64,000 nt of DNA from SAR202 cluster bacterium. GTDB lineage: Bacteria; Chloroflexota; Dehalococcoidia; Lucifugimonadales; GCA-2719675. Positions within the stretch are counted from its first letter, which is position 1. Each line of letters starts with the position of its first letter. Where the stretch lies: the NCBI GenBank assembly GCA_009392295.1, contig VFGW01000017.1, positions 145,872 to 209,871 on the forward strand. The letters run 5' to 3'. Under the pieces are notes generated by a model. The model was not told the DNA's origin. It made no database searches and was given only the letters and a program-made list of their open reading frames with translations. The translations under genes were made by a program, and so were the position numbers. Shown here one piece after another: positions 30,902 to 40,887 of this stretch.

Positions 30902-32164
30902 TTAATTAAATCTATTAAGAGAAAATGGTTTGGTATTGATTGTAGTTGGCTTTTCAGTAATTATTTCAGCAACTGTTAATCCAGTGATGGGACCTAATGT
31001 CATTCCTAATACTCCGTGTCCTGATGCAAATGTTAAATTTTTAACTTTTGAAGATTTTTCGATGATTGGTAATCCGTCTGGAGTAAGCGGTCGAAACCCG
31101 TACCAAATTTTTGATGTTGATATATGTTTGAAATATTCTTTTCGCAAATAATCTTGACCTGAATCAATAATTTTTTGAACCCTTTTTTTGTTTACAGAAA
31201 AATTTAATCCACTAAGTTCTAGTGTGCCTGCTAGTCTAAAAGATTTATCAGATAATGGATTTACGCCAACTCTTGCTTCAGCTAACATCATGGGAGTATC
31301 AATTTTATTTTCATCTTGAGGTATGGTGATGCTATATCCTTTTGCGGGTTGTATAGGCAGTTCACTTCCAATTATTTTGGAAAGTATAGGGCTCCATGCA
31401 CCAGCCGCTATTATTATGTGGTCAGCAGAAAAATCTTTTAGTTTAGTTTGTATTTTTACGATTTCATCAGATTGAATTTCAAATCCTGTAACTTTAGTAT
31501 TTTCCAGAATTTCTCCACCATTAGATGTTACTATTTTTGATAATTCTTTTACAAATTTTTGAGGATTAATGTGTGCGTCACCTTTTTTAAAGAGTCCACC
31601 TGCAATATCAGGTTTAACATGAGGATATGTGTCACAGATTTCTTTTGTTGACATTTTTTTGACTGATATTCCATTTTCTTCTAATAATTTGTATTTTTTG
31701 AAATATTGATTAAACATTTCTTTAGATGCAAATAAAGATAAGTTGCCGTTTTGAACGAAGTTACAATTTAAATTTTCTTCGTTAATTAATTTACTGTATT
31801 CATTAGCACTAGCAAGAGAAAAATCTATGCAAGTTTTCGTTACTTTTTTAATATTTTTTGGGTTGCAGTTTTTTGCAAAATTAAATAACCATCTAAATAA
31901 TTTTAAATCGAATTTTGGTTGGATATATAGTGGGTTTTGCTTTTGAAATATTGATTTGAATCCCATTTTAAGTGCTTCTGGGCTAGGTAAAGGAATACTA
32001 TGAGATGGAACTATTAGACCTGAATTTCCTGATGAAGCCCCGCTACTGATTTGATTTTGTTCAAGAACAGTTACTTGAGCACCAAATTTTTGGAGATAAT
32101 ATGCTGAACAAACTCCTATAACACCTGCGCCAATAATGATTACATTAGGCTTGCTATTTTTCAT
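30902..32164 (-). CDS. DadA-like FAD-dependent D-amino-acid dehydrogenase/oxidoreductase
   Basis: VIIIGAGVIGVCSAYYLQKFGAQVTVLEQ, GFRPLTPDGLPIIEKS, GHGVLGMTLGPITG. Confidence 0.88.
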   Translation of the reverse strand: MKNSKPNVIIIGAGVIGVCSAYYLQKFGAQVTVLEQNQISSGASSGNSGLIVPSHSIPLPSPEALKMGFKSIFQKQNPLYIQPKFDLKLFRWLFNFAKNCNPKNIKKVTKTCIDFSLASANEYSKLINEENLNCNFVQNGNLSLFASKEMFNQYFKKYKLLEENGISVKKMSTKEICDTYPHVKPDIAGGLFKKGDAHINPQKFVKELSKIVTSNGGEILENTKVTGFEIQSDEIVKIQTKLKDFSADHIIIAAGAWSPILSKIIGSELPIQPAKGYSITIPQDENKIDTPMMLAEARVGVNPLSDKSFRLAGTLELSGLNFSVNKKRVQKIIDSGQDYLRKEYFKHISTSKIWYGFRPLTPDGLPIIEKSSKVKNLTFASGHGVLGMTLGPITGLTVAEIITEKPTTINTKPFSLNRFN

Positions 32165-32167
32165 GTA

Positions 32168-34762
32168 TTATTCTCTTGGTTCTGAAAGTGATAAATGTTG
32201 ATTCACATCTATATTTTTGTATTCTGAAATTTTTCCATTTGGCCAAAAAACAGTTAGTGATTTGATTGATTTTGATTCTCCAAGACCAAAGTGTATTTTT
32301 GAAGAACTTTGGCTTGCTTGACCTACATTAGTATTGAGGTTTTTTATTTGTGTTCCATTTTCGGTTGATATATGTATTTGTGCTCCAATAGCATTTTTAT
32401 TAATTGATTTTCCTTCAAGTTTTAAATTCAACCAATTGTTTTGTGATTTACAACTATTGTGGAAGATTTTTAATGGTGCTTTGTATGGAGAAACTACTAT
32501 GTCTAAGCAGCCATCTAGGTCGAGGTCGGAATAGGCAACTGCATTGATTTGTGTATTATCTGAAGGGATATTTTCTGTTAAGATTGGGCTAAATTTTTCA
32601 ATATCTTCATTGATAGATAGTTGAATTGGTAATTGATTAGAGTTATTTGATTCTTGATCGTAATCAGGGGGGTTTTTTGAAATAAAAATATCATCATAAC
32701 CATCGTTGTTATAGTCAAAATTAATGGCTCCCCATCCAATTTTAAAGTGCCTGAAAAATGTTGCGAGAATAGGATTGTTGATTAAATTTACTTCTCCAGT
32801 TTCAGATATAACAATATTATTTCCGAAGTAGATTTTCTTTACTCTTGATTTTTGGTCAAACTCAGGACTCAATAGGAATTCTTTGTTGAATATAAGGTTA
32901 ATTTGTTTTTGGTTATTTAAAGTTTGAATTTGATTGATCCAAATTAATTGATTTAAAGTATTAGTATTAAGATTTTTGTAGATTATTACTACATCTAAGT
33001 TATTATCGGAATTTATATCTATTAAAGCAGGTTGGAGTATTTTTAGGTTATTATTTATATAATTAGTGAGATCATTTTTGATTGAATTGAATTCTTCAAA
33101 TTCATTGTTTTTAGTATTGATGAAAAGTTTGATTGAGTTGACTGGGTTATTGGTATGATTTGTGTAAATTAAATCTAACCAACCATCATTATTAATATCT
33201 CCCCACGCACATCCTATAGAATGGGAATTATCGTTTAGAATATTTGTTTTAGTTTTTGAGAATGTTCCATCTCCGTTATTTTTAAATAGCGTATTTTGGC
33301 CTTGATTGGTTACAAAAATATCTTCATCTCCATCATTATCATAATCTGCCGCACACCCACCTGTTCCCAAAGCATTTATGTCATAAGTATTAGATGATTT
33401 TGTAACGTTTAAGAAAGATTTATCACCTTGGTTATGGAATAATTCATTTGGTCCCTCACCGTTAATTATATAAATATCTTCAAAACTATCGTTGTCAAAA
33501 TCAAGTATGACAATTCCTGTATTGTTATAGTTTTGCAGGTTTGAATTAGTAGTGAAATTTACTCCTGAAGTTTCTGTGATATCAGAATAAGTATTGATTT
33601 TTGATTGCTGCATCTGTATTTTTAGTGGCTGTGTATCTTTCCATAAAATTGTCCCGACACCAAGAACTATGAGTCCACCGAGAAAGCCAATAATCCAAGT
33701 GGAAATTGCAAATGATGCTATTGATTTTTTAGGGAGAATACCAGCTAATCCCCAAAATGTGACAGGACCTGCTGCTGCAGCTGTAAAAAGTAATGTAGCT
33801 GCAGGTGCTGTACCCATTCCTAGCAGTAATAAAAGAGCAACTAAAGGTATTTCAAATAATAGGGGCACATTAATTAATATTCCAAAAGTTGCAGCGATTG
33901 CCAACCCAAGTAAATTATTTCCTAAATAAGTGTTAACAATTCCAGGGTTAAGCCATTGGATTGCGAGACCGCTTGCAAATCCTGCTACTATCATGATTGG
34001 ACCCATTCTAGTTAAATACCCTAAGGTGATTTTTGACCATTCCCTAAGAGTTTCTATGAAGATTGTTTTCCAAGGTAGTATGGATTCCAGAATAGTATTA
34101 TTTTCAACTATGTCAATTAAATCTTTTTGTTGGGGTTCTTTTTTGATAGTTAATGCAACTAATGGCGGTATAGTTAATGCACCGACTACTGCTAATATAA
34201 GCCTACTTAAACCAAGTAGTGGATTAAATACAAAGAACACCATTGATAAAGCAGGAATATTCATAGTGGCAGAACCTTGCACCATTCCAAGAGCACCTTC
34301 AACTCCAGCCCTTCTATGAAATGCCGATGAAACTGGTACAATACAAGCTGAGCATAGGTTCATTACAGGACCTGCAGCGGCCCCTTTTATAGTCCTTGAA
34401 AACCAGCTACCTGATTCGAAACCTCTAGTTGAATTTGGAGGGAAAATAAATGCTTCAGAAAGTCCTGCAATTACAAACGCAAAAGTCATTCCGACTGTAA
34501 CTAGACGTAAATATGTTGTTGAAAATGTTACCCATTTAGAAATGAAAGATGTTCCTTCTTCTCTTTCTATACAAAATCCTTGAAAACATTGTTGTCCTGG
34601 TGATGTGACTGCACTTAAATCTTCTCCAACAATATCTAATTTTGGCAGTCGATTAAAGGAGAAAAATAATGCTAATATAATAATAAATAATAGGATTCCA
34701 ATAAGTCTTTTTCTTCCATCATTAGTATTTGTTTTTAATTTTGATGAGATGTAGTTTTGCAT
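32168..34762 (-). CDS. YraQ/DUF318-like permease fused to FG-GAP/VCBS repeats and ASPIC/UnbV domain
   Basis: N-terminal permease (LCSACIVPVSSAFHRRAGVEGALGMVQGSATMNIPAL); DFDNDSFEDIYIINGEGPNELFHNQGDKSF and DYDNDGDEDIFVTNQGQNTLFKNNGDGTF; C-terminal WLNLKLEGKSINKNAIGAQI...VFWPNGKISEY. Confidence 0.85.
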   Translation of the reverse strand: MQNYISSKLKTNTNDGRKRLIGILLFIIILALFFSFNRLPKLDIVGEDLSAVTSPGQQCFQGFCIEREEGTSFISKWVTFSTTYLRLVTVGMTFAFVIAGLSEAFIFPPNSTRGFESGSWFSRTIKGAAAGPVMNLCSACIVPVSSAFHRRAGVEGALGMVQGSATMNIPALSMVFFVFNPLLGLSRLILAVVGALTIPPLVALTIKKEPQQKDLIDIVENNTILESILPWKTIFIETLREWSKITLGYLTRMGPIMIVAGFASGLAIQWLNPGIVNTYLGNNLLGLAIAATFGILINVPLLFEIPLVALLLLLGMGTAPAATLLFTAAAAGPVTFWGLAGILPKKSIASFAISTWIIGFLGGLIVLGVGTILWKDTQPLKIQMQQSKINTYSDITETSGVNFTTNSNLQNYNNTGIVILDFDNDSFEDIYIINGEGPNELFHNQGDKSFLNVTKSSNTYDINALGTGGCAADYDNDGDEDIFVTNQGQNTLFKNNGDGTFSKTKTNILNDNSHSIGCAWGDINNDGWLDLIYTNHTNNPVNSIKLFINTKNNEFEEFNSIKNDLTNYINNNLKILQPALIDINSDNNLDVVIIYKNLNTNTLNQLIWINQIQTLNNQKQINLIFNKEFLLSPEFDQKSRVKKIYFGNNIVISETGEVNLINNPILATFFRHFKIGWGAINFDYNNDGYDDIFISKNPPDYDQESNNSNQLPIQLSINEDIEKFSPILTENIPSDNTQINAVAYSDLDLDGCLDIVVSPYKAPLKIFHNSCKSQNNWLNLKLEGKSINKNAIGAQIHISTENGTQIKNLNTNVGQASQSSSKIHFGLGESKSIKSLTVFWPNGKISEYKNIDVNQHLSLSEPRE

Positions 34763-34773
34763 GGGAATAGATT

Positions 34774-34920
34774 TTATTTTTTTACCATTTTGATGATTAA
34801 AGATCTTATTTTGCTTCCGAAATCATCTTCATTATTTTTTGGAGGAATGATTATCCATAAAATTAGCATTAATCCAAAAATTGTACTAGGTAAAACTACC
34901 TCTAACCACCATTCAGGCAT
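34774..34920 (-). CDS. 48-aa small membrane protein upstream of permease fusion
   Basis: Own translation: MPEWWLEVVLPSTIFGLMLILWIIIPPKNNEDDFGSKIRSLIIKMVKK*; ends 11 nt before the next start; not in supplied track. Confidence 0.55.
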   Translation of the reverse strand: MPEWWLEVVLPSTIFGLMLILWIIIPPKNNEDDFGSKIRSLIIKMVKK

Positions 34921-35003
34921 ATTTATTTATCTTTCTTTTATAATGGAATTGATTTCAAGTTTGTAGAATAGTTATTATTTGATCACCTGAGTTAAAAATT
35001 GCT

Positions 35004-36275
35004 TTATCCCACGTAATTTGGATCAGATTGAAGTGATTCTTCGATTCTTAATAGTCTGTTATATTTAGCTGTACGTTCGCCTCTAGCAGGAGCACCTGAT
35101 TTTATAAATTTTGAATTTGTCCCTATAGCAAGATCCGCAATGAAAGTATCTTCTGTTTCTCCTGATCTATGACTAATGATTGTAGTGAAATTTGAATTTC
35201 GAGCAATCTTGATAGCTTCAAATGTTTCTTTAAGTGTGCCAATTTGGTTAGGCTTAATTAGAATTGCATTACTAGATTTATGTGAAATTCCATATTTTAA
35301 AGTTTTAGGATTTGTTGCATATAGGTCATCGCCTACAATAAGAATTTTCTCACCTAATTTTTTTGTCATTATTTTCCAACCATCCCAATCATCTTCTGTT
35401 AAACCATCTTCAATACTAAATATAGGATATTGTTCGATCCATTTGGAGTATTTTTCGATCATTTCTGTAGTTTTAAGAGTAACATTTTCTTTTTCAAGAA
35501 AATAATCTTGATTTTTATTAAGTAATTCAGATGCGGCAACATCTATTCCGATCACACAATCATTTCCAGGTATATAATCAGATTTTTTAATAGCTTCACA
35601 TATTATATCAATTGCATCTGAATTATTTGAAATATTAGGAGCAAATCCGCCTTCGTCTCCAACTGTAGCTTGAAATCCTCTTTCAGTGATGATTGATTTA
35701 ATTTTTTGATATATTTCAGATCCAATACGTATAGATTCTTGAAATTTTTGAGAATTAATAGGTATCAACATAAATTCTTGAAAATCTGTTGAATTAATGG
35801 CATGTTTGCCTCCATTTAGGATATTAAACATTGGAATAGGCATTGAAAGCTTATTTACTTGGTTTATTTCAGAGATGTATTTGTATAGAGGTATTGATTG
35901 ATTTTTTGCTCCAGCTCTTGCAACTGCCATTGATATACAAATCATTGTATTCCCACCCAAATTGGTCTTGTTGGGAGTGCCATCAATTTCCAATAACTTT
36001 TCATCAATCTTTATTTGATTTGAGATTGACATTCCTTTGATTTGAGGAAGAATTTCAGATTCAATTTTTTTGATTGCAACTAGTAATCCTAAACCACTAT
36101 ATCTATTTTGGTCTTGGTCTCGAATTTCTAAAGCTTCTCGGGATCCTTTACTTGCTCCTGATGGAACAGCTGCGCGCCCAATTAGGCCATTAGACAATAT
36201 TATGTCAACTTCTAATGCCGGATTCCCACGGGAATCCAGGATTTCTCTAGCTTTGACTTGTGAAATATTGCTCAA
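35004..36275 (-). CDS. eno: Enolase
   Basis: AREILDSRGNPALEVDI, GDEGGFAPN, SIEDGLTEDDWDGW, ILIKPNQIGTLKET, SHRSGETEDTFIADLA. Confidence 0.98.
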   Translation of the reverse strand: MSNISQVKAREILDSRGNPALEVDIILSNGLIGRAAVPSGASKGSREALEIRDQDQNRYSGLGLLVAIKKIESEILPQIKGMSISNQIKIDEKLLEIDGTPNKTNLGGNTMICISMAVARAGAKNQSIPLYKYISEINQVNKLSMPIPMFNILNGGKHAINSTDFQEFMLIPINSQKFQESIRIGSEIYQKIKSIITERGFQATVGDEGGFAPNISNNSDAIDIICEAIKKSDYIPGNDCVIGIDVAASELLNKNQDYFLEKENVTLKTTEMIEKYSKWIEQYPIFSIEDGLTEDDWDGWKIMTKKLGEKILIVGDDLYATNPKTLKYGISHKSSNAILIKPNQIGTLKETFEAIKIARNSNFTTIISHRSGETEDTFIADLAIGTNSKFIKSGAPARGERTAKYNRLLRIEESLQSDPNYVG

Positions 36276-36408
36276 ATTTTACACCTATATTTATTCAATT
36301 ATTTATATCATAAATTATTGTAAAATGAGAAATGTAATTATTAACAGTATTATTAAGTACAGTAAGTGTGAGATTTTCTTTTCAAAAACCTTGAATATAG
36401 GGAGTTAA

Positions 36409-37512
36409 TTATATATTTTTAGATATCAAGTCACCCATCTTAGATGTTGAGACAGTAATATCTTGATTCGAGGCAATATCAGCAGTTCTGTATCCTTGAG
36501 ACAGGATTTTTTTCACAGATTTTTCTATTGCTTTAGATTCTTTAGATAGGCCAAAAGAAAATTCAAGCATCATTGCTAAGCTTAAGATAGAGCCTATAGG
36601 ATTAGCTTTATTTTGACCAGCAATATCAGGAGCACTACCATGAATTGGTTCATACAAGAATGGGAATTTTGATTTATATTTAGACTTGTTGTTTGAATTT
36701 AAATTAGAGATGCTGGCTGAAGGCAACATACCTAATGAGCTAGAGATTATTGCTGCCTCATCTGAAATAATATCTCCAAAAGTGTTTTCAGATACTACTA
36801 CATCAAATGATTTTGGTTGGGAAATTAATTTCATTGCCATGTTGTCAACAAGAATGTGTTCAAGTTCAACTTCAGGATAATGATTGCTAATTTTTATAGC
36901 TAATTCTCTCCATAATCTAGAAGATTCCAGGACATTAAATTTATCTACTGAAGTTAGTTTTTTACGTCTTTGTTGAGCTAATTGAAATCCTACATTTAGA
37001 ATTCTTTCTATTTCTTTTTCAGTATATTTTAGAGTGTCAATTCCTCGTTGTCCTGTAGAAGTGTTCCATCTTTTTTTTGGTTTTGCAAAATATAGACCAC
37101 CAGTGAGTTCTCGTACAATTAATATGTCTACGCCTCTAATATATTTTGGTTTGATAGGACTTGAATTAATTAATGAAGGAAAAACTTTTACAGGTCTTAA
37201 ATTTGCAAATGTTTTTAATTTTTTTCTGAGTGCTAAAATTCCTCCTTCAGGGCGTACATTAAATGTGTTATTATCCCACTTTGGACCACCTACAGCACCA
37301 AAAAGTATTGCATCTGATTTTTCACACAAAATTTCTGTTTTTTGTGGGAAAGGGTTGCCTGTGCTATCTATAGCTGTTCCACCAATGAGTCCAAATTCTA
37401 TATCAAAAATATGATTAAATTTTTCTCCAATAATATTTAGACATTTGATAGATTCAGAAGTGACCTCAGGTCCAACTCCATCTCCTTGTAGGATAGCTAT
37501 TTTATATGCCAT
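36409..37512 (-). CDS. leuB: 3-isopropylmalate dehydrogenase
   Basis: MAYKIAILQGDGVGPEVTSE, VRELTGGLYFAKPK, FEPIHGSAPDIAGQNKANPIGSI-type ending (YEPIHGSAPDIAG); start moved to ATG 37512 because upstream track residues lie in a tRNA. Confidence 0.95.
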   Translation of the reverse strand: MAYKIAILQGDGVGPEVTSESIKCLNIIGEKFNHIFDIEFGLIGGTAIDSTGNPFPQKTEILCEKSDAILFGAVGGPKWDNNTFNVRPEGGILALRKKLKTFANLRPVKVFPSLINSSPIKPKYIRGVDILIVRELTGGLYFAKPKKRWNTSTGQRGIDTLKYTEKEIERILNVGFQLAQQRRKKLTSVDKFNVLESSRLWRELAIKISNHYPEVELEHILVDNMAMKLISQPKSFDVVVSENTFGDIISDEAAIISSSLGMLPSASISNLNSNNKSKYKSKFPFLYEPIHGSAPDIAGQNKANPIGSILSLAMMLEFSFGLSKESKAIEKSVKKILSQGYRTADIASNQDITVSTSKMGDLISKNI

Positions 37513-37540
37513 TTTTTCAATATTCCTTAATAATAAGATA

Positions 37541-37626
37541 TGGTGGGGAAGGGGGGACTCGAACCCCCACGCCATTATGACACATGATCCTAAATCATGC
37601 TCGTCTACCAATTCCGACACTTCCCC
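37541..37626 (-). tRNA. tRNA-Leu (anticodon UAG), encoded CCA
   Basis: Minus strand GGGGAAG...CATGA-TTTAGGA-TCATG...GGGGGTTCGAGTCCCCC-CTTCCCC-ACCA; class II variable arm. Confidence 0.95.
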
Positions 37627-37646
37627 AAATTAATATCAACTATGAT

Positions 37647-37652
37647 ATTATA
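37647..37652 (-). promoter_or_regulatory. Candidate -10 element of tRNA-Leu/leuB transcript
   Basis: TATAAT on minus strand, 20 nt before the mature tRNA 5' end. Confidence 0.45.
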
Positions 37653-37667
37653 CCTTAGCTAAGCATT

Positions 37668-40600
37668 TTGATTCACATAATAAAATCAAAAAAATCAAAG
37701 AAATTTTATTTCAACAAATTATTTAGAGGTGTTTATATTAATACGGATAAATTTTTAAAAGATATTTTATACTACAGATGTATTGGTCCGTTTCGTGGAG
37801 GTCGGGTTGTTGCTGTAGTTGGCGATCCTAAGGATGCAAATATATTTTATTTTGGAGCTTGTGCTGGTGGTGTTTGGAAAACGTATGATGGAGGCTTGTT
37901 TTGGGAAAATATTTCAGATAATTATTTTAATTCGGCATCTATTGGTGCGATAGCAGTTTCTGATTCAAATCCTAATATAATTTATGTTGGTACAGGGGAA
38001 GCATGTATTAGGGGAAATGTGACTACTGGTGACGGTGTATATAAATCAACAGATGCTGGCTTGACTTGGGAGAATATTGGATTAGAAAAAACCCGTCATA
38101 TTTCTAGGATTCGTATTCACCCTACAAATCCTGACTTGGTATATGTTGCTGCGTTTGGAGATGCTTTTGGACCAAATGAAGAGAGAGGTATATTTCGTTC
38201 TTCTGATGGTGGTCAGAATTGGGAAAAAATTTTATATAATTCACCGGATAGTGGCGCATCTGATCTTTCAATTGATTCAAATGATCCCAATATCTTACTT
38301 GCATGTTTATGGGAAGGTAGGCGTAGTTTTTGGGAAATGAAAAGTGGTGGAAATTATAGCGGATTATATAGATCAATTGACGGAGGTGATTCTTGGATTG
38401 AAATTTCACAAAAATCAGATCTGCCAAAGGGTGTTAAAGGTAGAATGGGGGTATCAATATCTCCTGCTAAACCTGGTAGGGTGTGGACTTTGATAGAATC
38501 TGAATTTGGGGGATTATTTCGTTCTGAAGATTATGGAGAAACTTGGGAAAAAATTAATCAAGACAAAGATATTAGAGACAGGCCTTGGTATTATACACAT
38601 GTTTTTGCTGATCCAAGTGATGAAGAAACAGTTTGGGTTTTAGCAAATAAAGCTTGGAAATCTATTGATGGGGGAAAAACTTTTACAGAAGTAGTAACAC
38701 CACATGTAGACAATCATGACATTTGGATTGATTCTAATAATTCTCAGAGAATAATTGAAGGTAATGATGGAGGAGCTTGTATTTCATATAACGGAGGTGA
38801 ATCTTGGTCTTCATTGTACAATCAACCAACCTCTCAGTTTTATTTTCTTGATACTGATAATCAGTTTCCTTACAGAGTCTACGGGACTCAACAGGATAAT
38901 AGTGCTGTAAGCGTTCCAAGTATGTCTGCTAAAGGTTCAATTCGCTGGGATGATTGTTTTACTGTTGGACTATCTGAGAGTGGGAAAATTGCCGTTAATC
39001 CAAATAACCCTAATATTGTCTATTCCTCTTATCCAGGTGGTGCTTTACAGAGATATGATCGTGAAACAGATCAAGTGAGATTAATTTCTGTTTGGCCTGA
39101 ATATGAACAAAATACTCCACCTGAAAAATTTAAATATCGGTTCGCTTGGGAATTTCCAATCATAATATCTGTTCATGATTCTAAAACGCTTTATGTTTCT
39201 TCAAATTTTGTTTTTAAATCAACAAATGAAGGTGAAAGTTGGGAAATAATTAGTCCAGATTTAACAAGAAATGATACTTCTAAGCAACAATTATCAGGGC
39301 CAATAACTTCGGAAGGAGTTTGGGCGGAAGTTTATGGCACTGTTTATGCATTGGCTGAGTCCAAATTTGATTCAAAAATTCTTTGGTCGGGTACAGATGA
39401 TGGTCTTATTCATATTACATATGATGGAGGTAAAACTTGGAAAGATATTACGCCCAATGACTTGCCTGAATATTCAATGATTTCATGTATTGAAACATCT
39501 AATTATAAGCCAGGAATTGCATATGTTGTTGCTTCAAGATATAAACTTGCTGACAATGTTTCAATTGTATATAAAACTGAAGATTTTGGAAAGAATTGGC
39601 ATAAGTTGACCAATGGTATTCCTTCTGACGAAGTAACTAGAGTTCTTCGAGAAGATTCTGAGGATTCAGAAATATTGTTTTTAGGTACTGAAAAAGGCAT
39701 ATACATTTCTTTTGATCAAGGAAGTTCATTTGAAACACTTCAATTAAATTTACCAGTTGTACCTGTTTATGATATTAAAATTAAAAATGATGAATTGATT
39801 GTCGCAACACATGGTAGATCATTTTGGATTTTAGAAGGTATTAATTTGTTAAGACAATTGAGGGTTGGAATTAACAAAGATAAGCCATTTTTATTTAAAT
39901 CATCTGATAAGATACGTACAGTTCAACAGCTCGGAGGTGGTTTGTCTGATATTAATACTGAAAGTTTTGGGAAGAGATATTCGTCAAAAATTTTTGGAGA
40001 ACCAGCTACATATATCGATAAAAAATTAAATTCGGGAGAGATTATTCAGGTTTATTTAGATGCAGGTCAAAATCCGCAGGAAGGCTTAAGTATAATTTAT
40101 TATGTGCCTGAAAATTTTGAGTCAGAACTGTCTATATCGATTATTGATTCTTCAAATCATGTAATACGAATTTTTAATACAGAAAATACAAAAACATTTT
40201 CCTTAAAACCAGGGTTAAATCGAATTGTTTGGGATTTGAAAAATGAAGAAATTCCTGAATTGCCAGACATTCCAGGAGGTCAAAGTCCTTTTATTGCGAA
40301 GGAGACTTCAATTTTGTTAATTCCAGGGACATATAATATTAGATTGAATGTAGGAGATGAATATTTTTATGAACAAAGCTTTAATTTTATACAAGATCCT
40401 AGGTCCAAAGTTTCTTTAGATGATTTAGTTTTGCAATATGACCTTCAGAAACAGATACAAGAAAAATATTTAGAAATTTTTCACAAGGTAAAGTGGTTTA
40501 GAAAAATTCGTGATGAACTTAGGCAAGTTGACGTGAAACAGATTAGTCAATACAAAGAAAATAACTTTCAAGAATCTTTAGATTTAATATTACTAAAATT

Positions 40601-40874
40601 ATCAGAAATTGAGAATGAAATAGTGCCTTTCAAATCATATTATCAGACTCCTCCTGTAGGTATTCCTGTGGGGATATATGGAAAATATAAAGAATTAAAA
40701 GGTGGAGTTTCTGGAGGAGATTATCGTCCTACTCAGCAATCGTACGAATTGTTTGAAGACTTAAATTTGAGACTAGAAGAAAAATTTTTAGAGATTGATA
40801 ACATCATTAAAAATGATATATTTGGAATATTTAAGATATTGAAATATATAGATATTTCAGATACTACTATATAA
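37668..40874 (+). CDS. BNR/sortilin-type beta-propeller (WD40/YVTN/BNR-like glycosyl hydrolase-annotated) protein
   Basis: Repeated S/T-x-DGG-x-x-W motifs (TYDGGLFWENIS, STDAGLTWENIG, SSDGGQNWEKI, SIDGGDSWIEI); start uncertain (TTG). Confidence 0.85.
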   Translation: MIHIIKSKKSKKFYFNKLFRGVYINTDKFLKDILYYRCIGPFRGGRVVAVVGDPKDANIFYFGACAGGVWKTYDGGLFWENISDNYFNSASIGAIAVSDSNPNIIYVGTGEACIRGNVTTGDGVYKSTDAGLTWENIGLEKTRHISRIRIHPTNPDLVYVAAFGDAFGPNEERGIFRSSDGGQNWEKILYNSPDSGASDLSIDSNDPNILLACLWEGRRSFWEMKSGGNYSGLYRSIDGGDSWIEISQKSDLPKGVKGRMGVSISPAKPGRVWTLIESEFGGLFRSEDYGETWEKINQDKDIRDRPWYYTHVFADPSDEETVWVLANKAWKSIDGGKTFTEVVTPHVDNHDIWIDSNNSQRIIEGNDGGACISYNGGESWSSLYNQPTSQFYFLDTDNQFPYRVYGTQQDNSAVSVPSMSAKGSIRWDDCFTVGLSESGKIAVNPNNPNIVYSSYPGGALQRYDRETDQVRLISVWPEYEQNTPPEKFKYRFAWEFPIIISVHDSKTLYVSSNFVFKSTNEGESWEIISPDLTRNDTSKQQLSGPITSEGVWAEVYGTVYALAESKFDSKILWSGTDDGLIHITYDGGKTWKDITPNDLPEYSMISCIETSNYKPGIAYVVASRYKLADNVSIVYKTEDFGKNWHKLTNGIPSDEVTRVLREDSEDSEILFLGTEKGIYISFDQGSSFETLQLNLPVVPVYDIKIKNDELIVATHGRSFWILEGINLLRQLRVGINKDKPFLFKSSDKIRTVQQLGGGLSDINTESFGKRYSSKIFGEPATYIDKKLNSGEIIQVYLDAGQNPQEGLSIIYYVPENFESELSISIIDSSNHVIRIFNTENTKTFSLKPGLNRIVWDLKNEEIPELPDIPGGQSPFIAKETSILLIPGTYNIRLNVGDEYFYEQSFNFIQDPRSKVSLDDLVLQYDLQKQIQEKYLEIFHKVKWFRKIRDELRQVDVKQISQYKENNFQESLDLILLKLSEIENEIVPFKSYYQTPPVGIPVGIYGKYKELKGGVSGGDYRPTQQSYELFEDLNLRLEEKFLEIDNIIKNDIFGIFKILKYIDISDTTI

Positions 40875-40887
40875 AAAATAAGAGATC

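Noticed and set aside
33594-34319. 111- and 129-aa plus-strand ORFs opposite the permease
   Set aside because: Mirror of a TM-coding region; composition typical of antisense ORFs.
37034-37414. 126-aa plus-strand ORF opposite leuB
   Set aside because: Antisense artefact of a conserved gene.
37513-37620. N-terminal 36 residues of the supplied leuB ORF
   Set aside because: Covers the tRNA-Leu gene and spacer; leuB begins at 37512.
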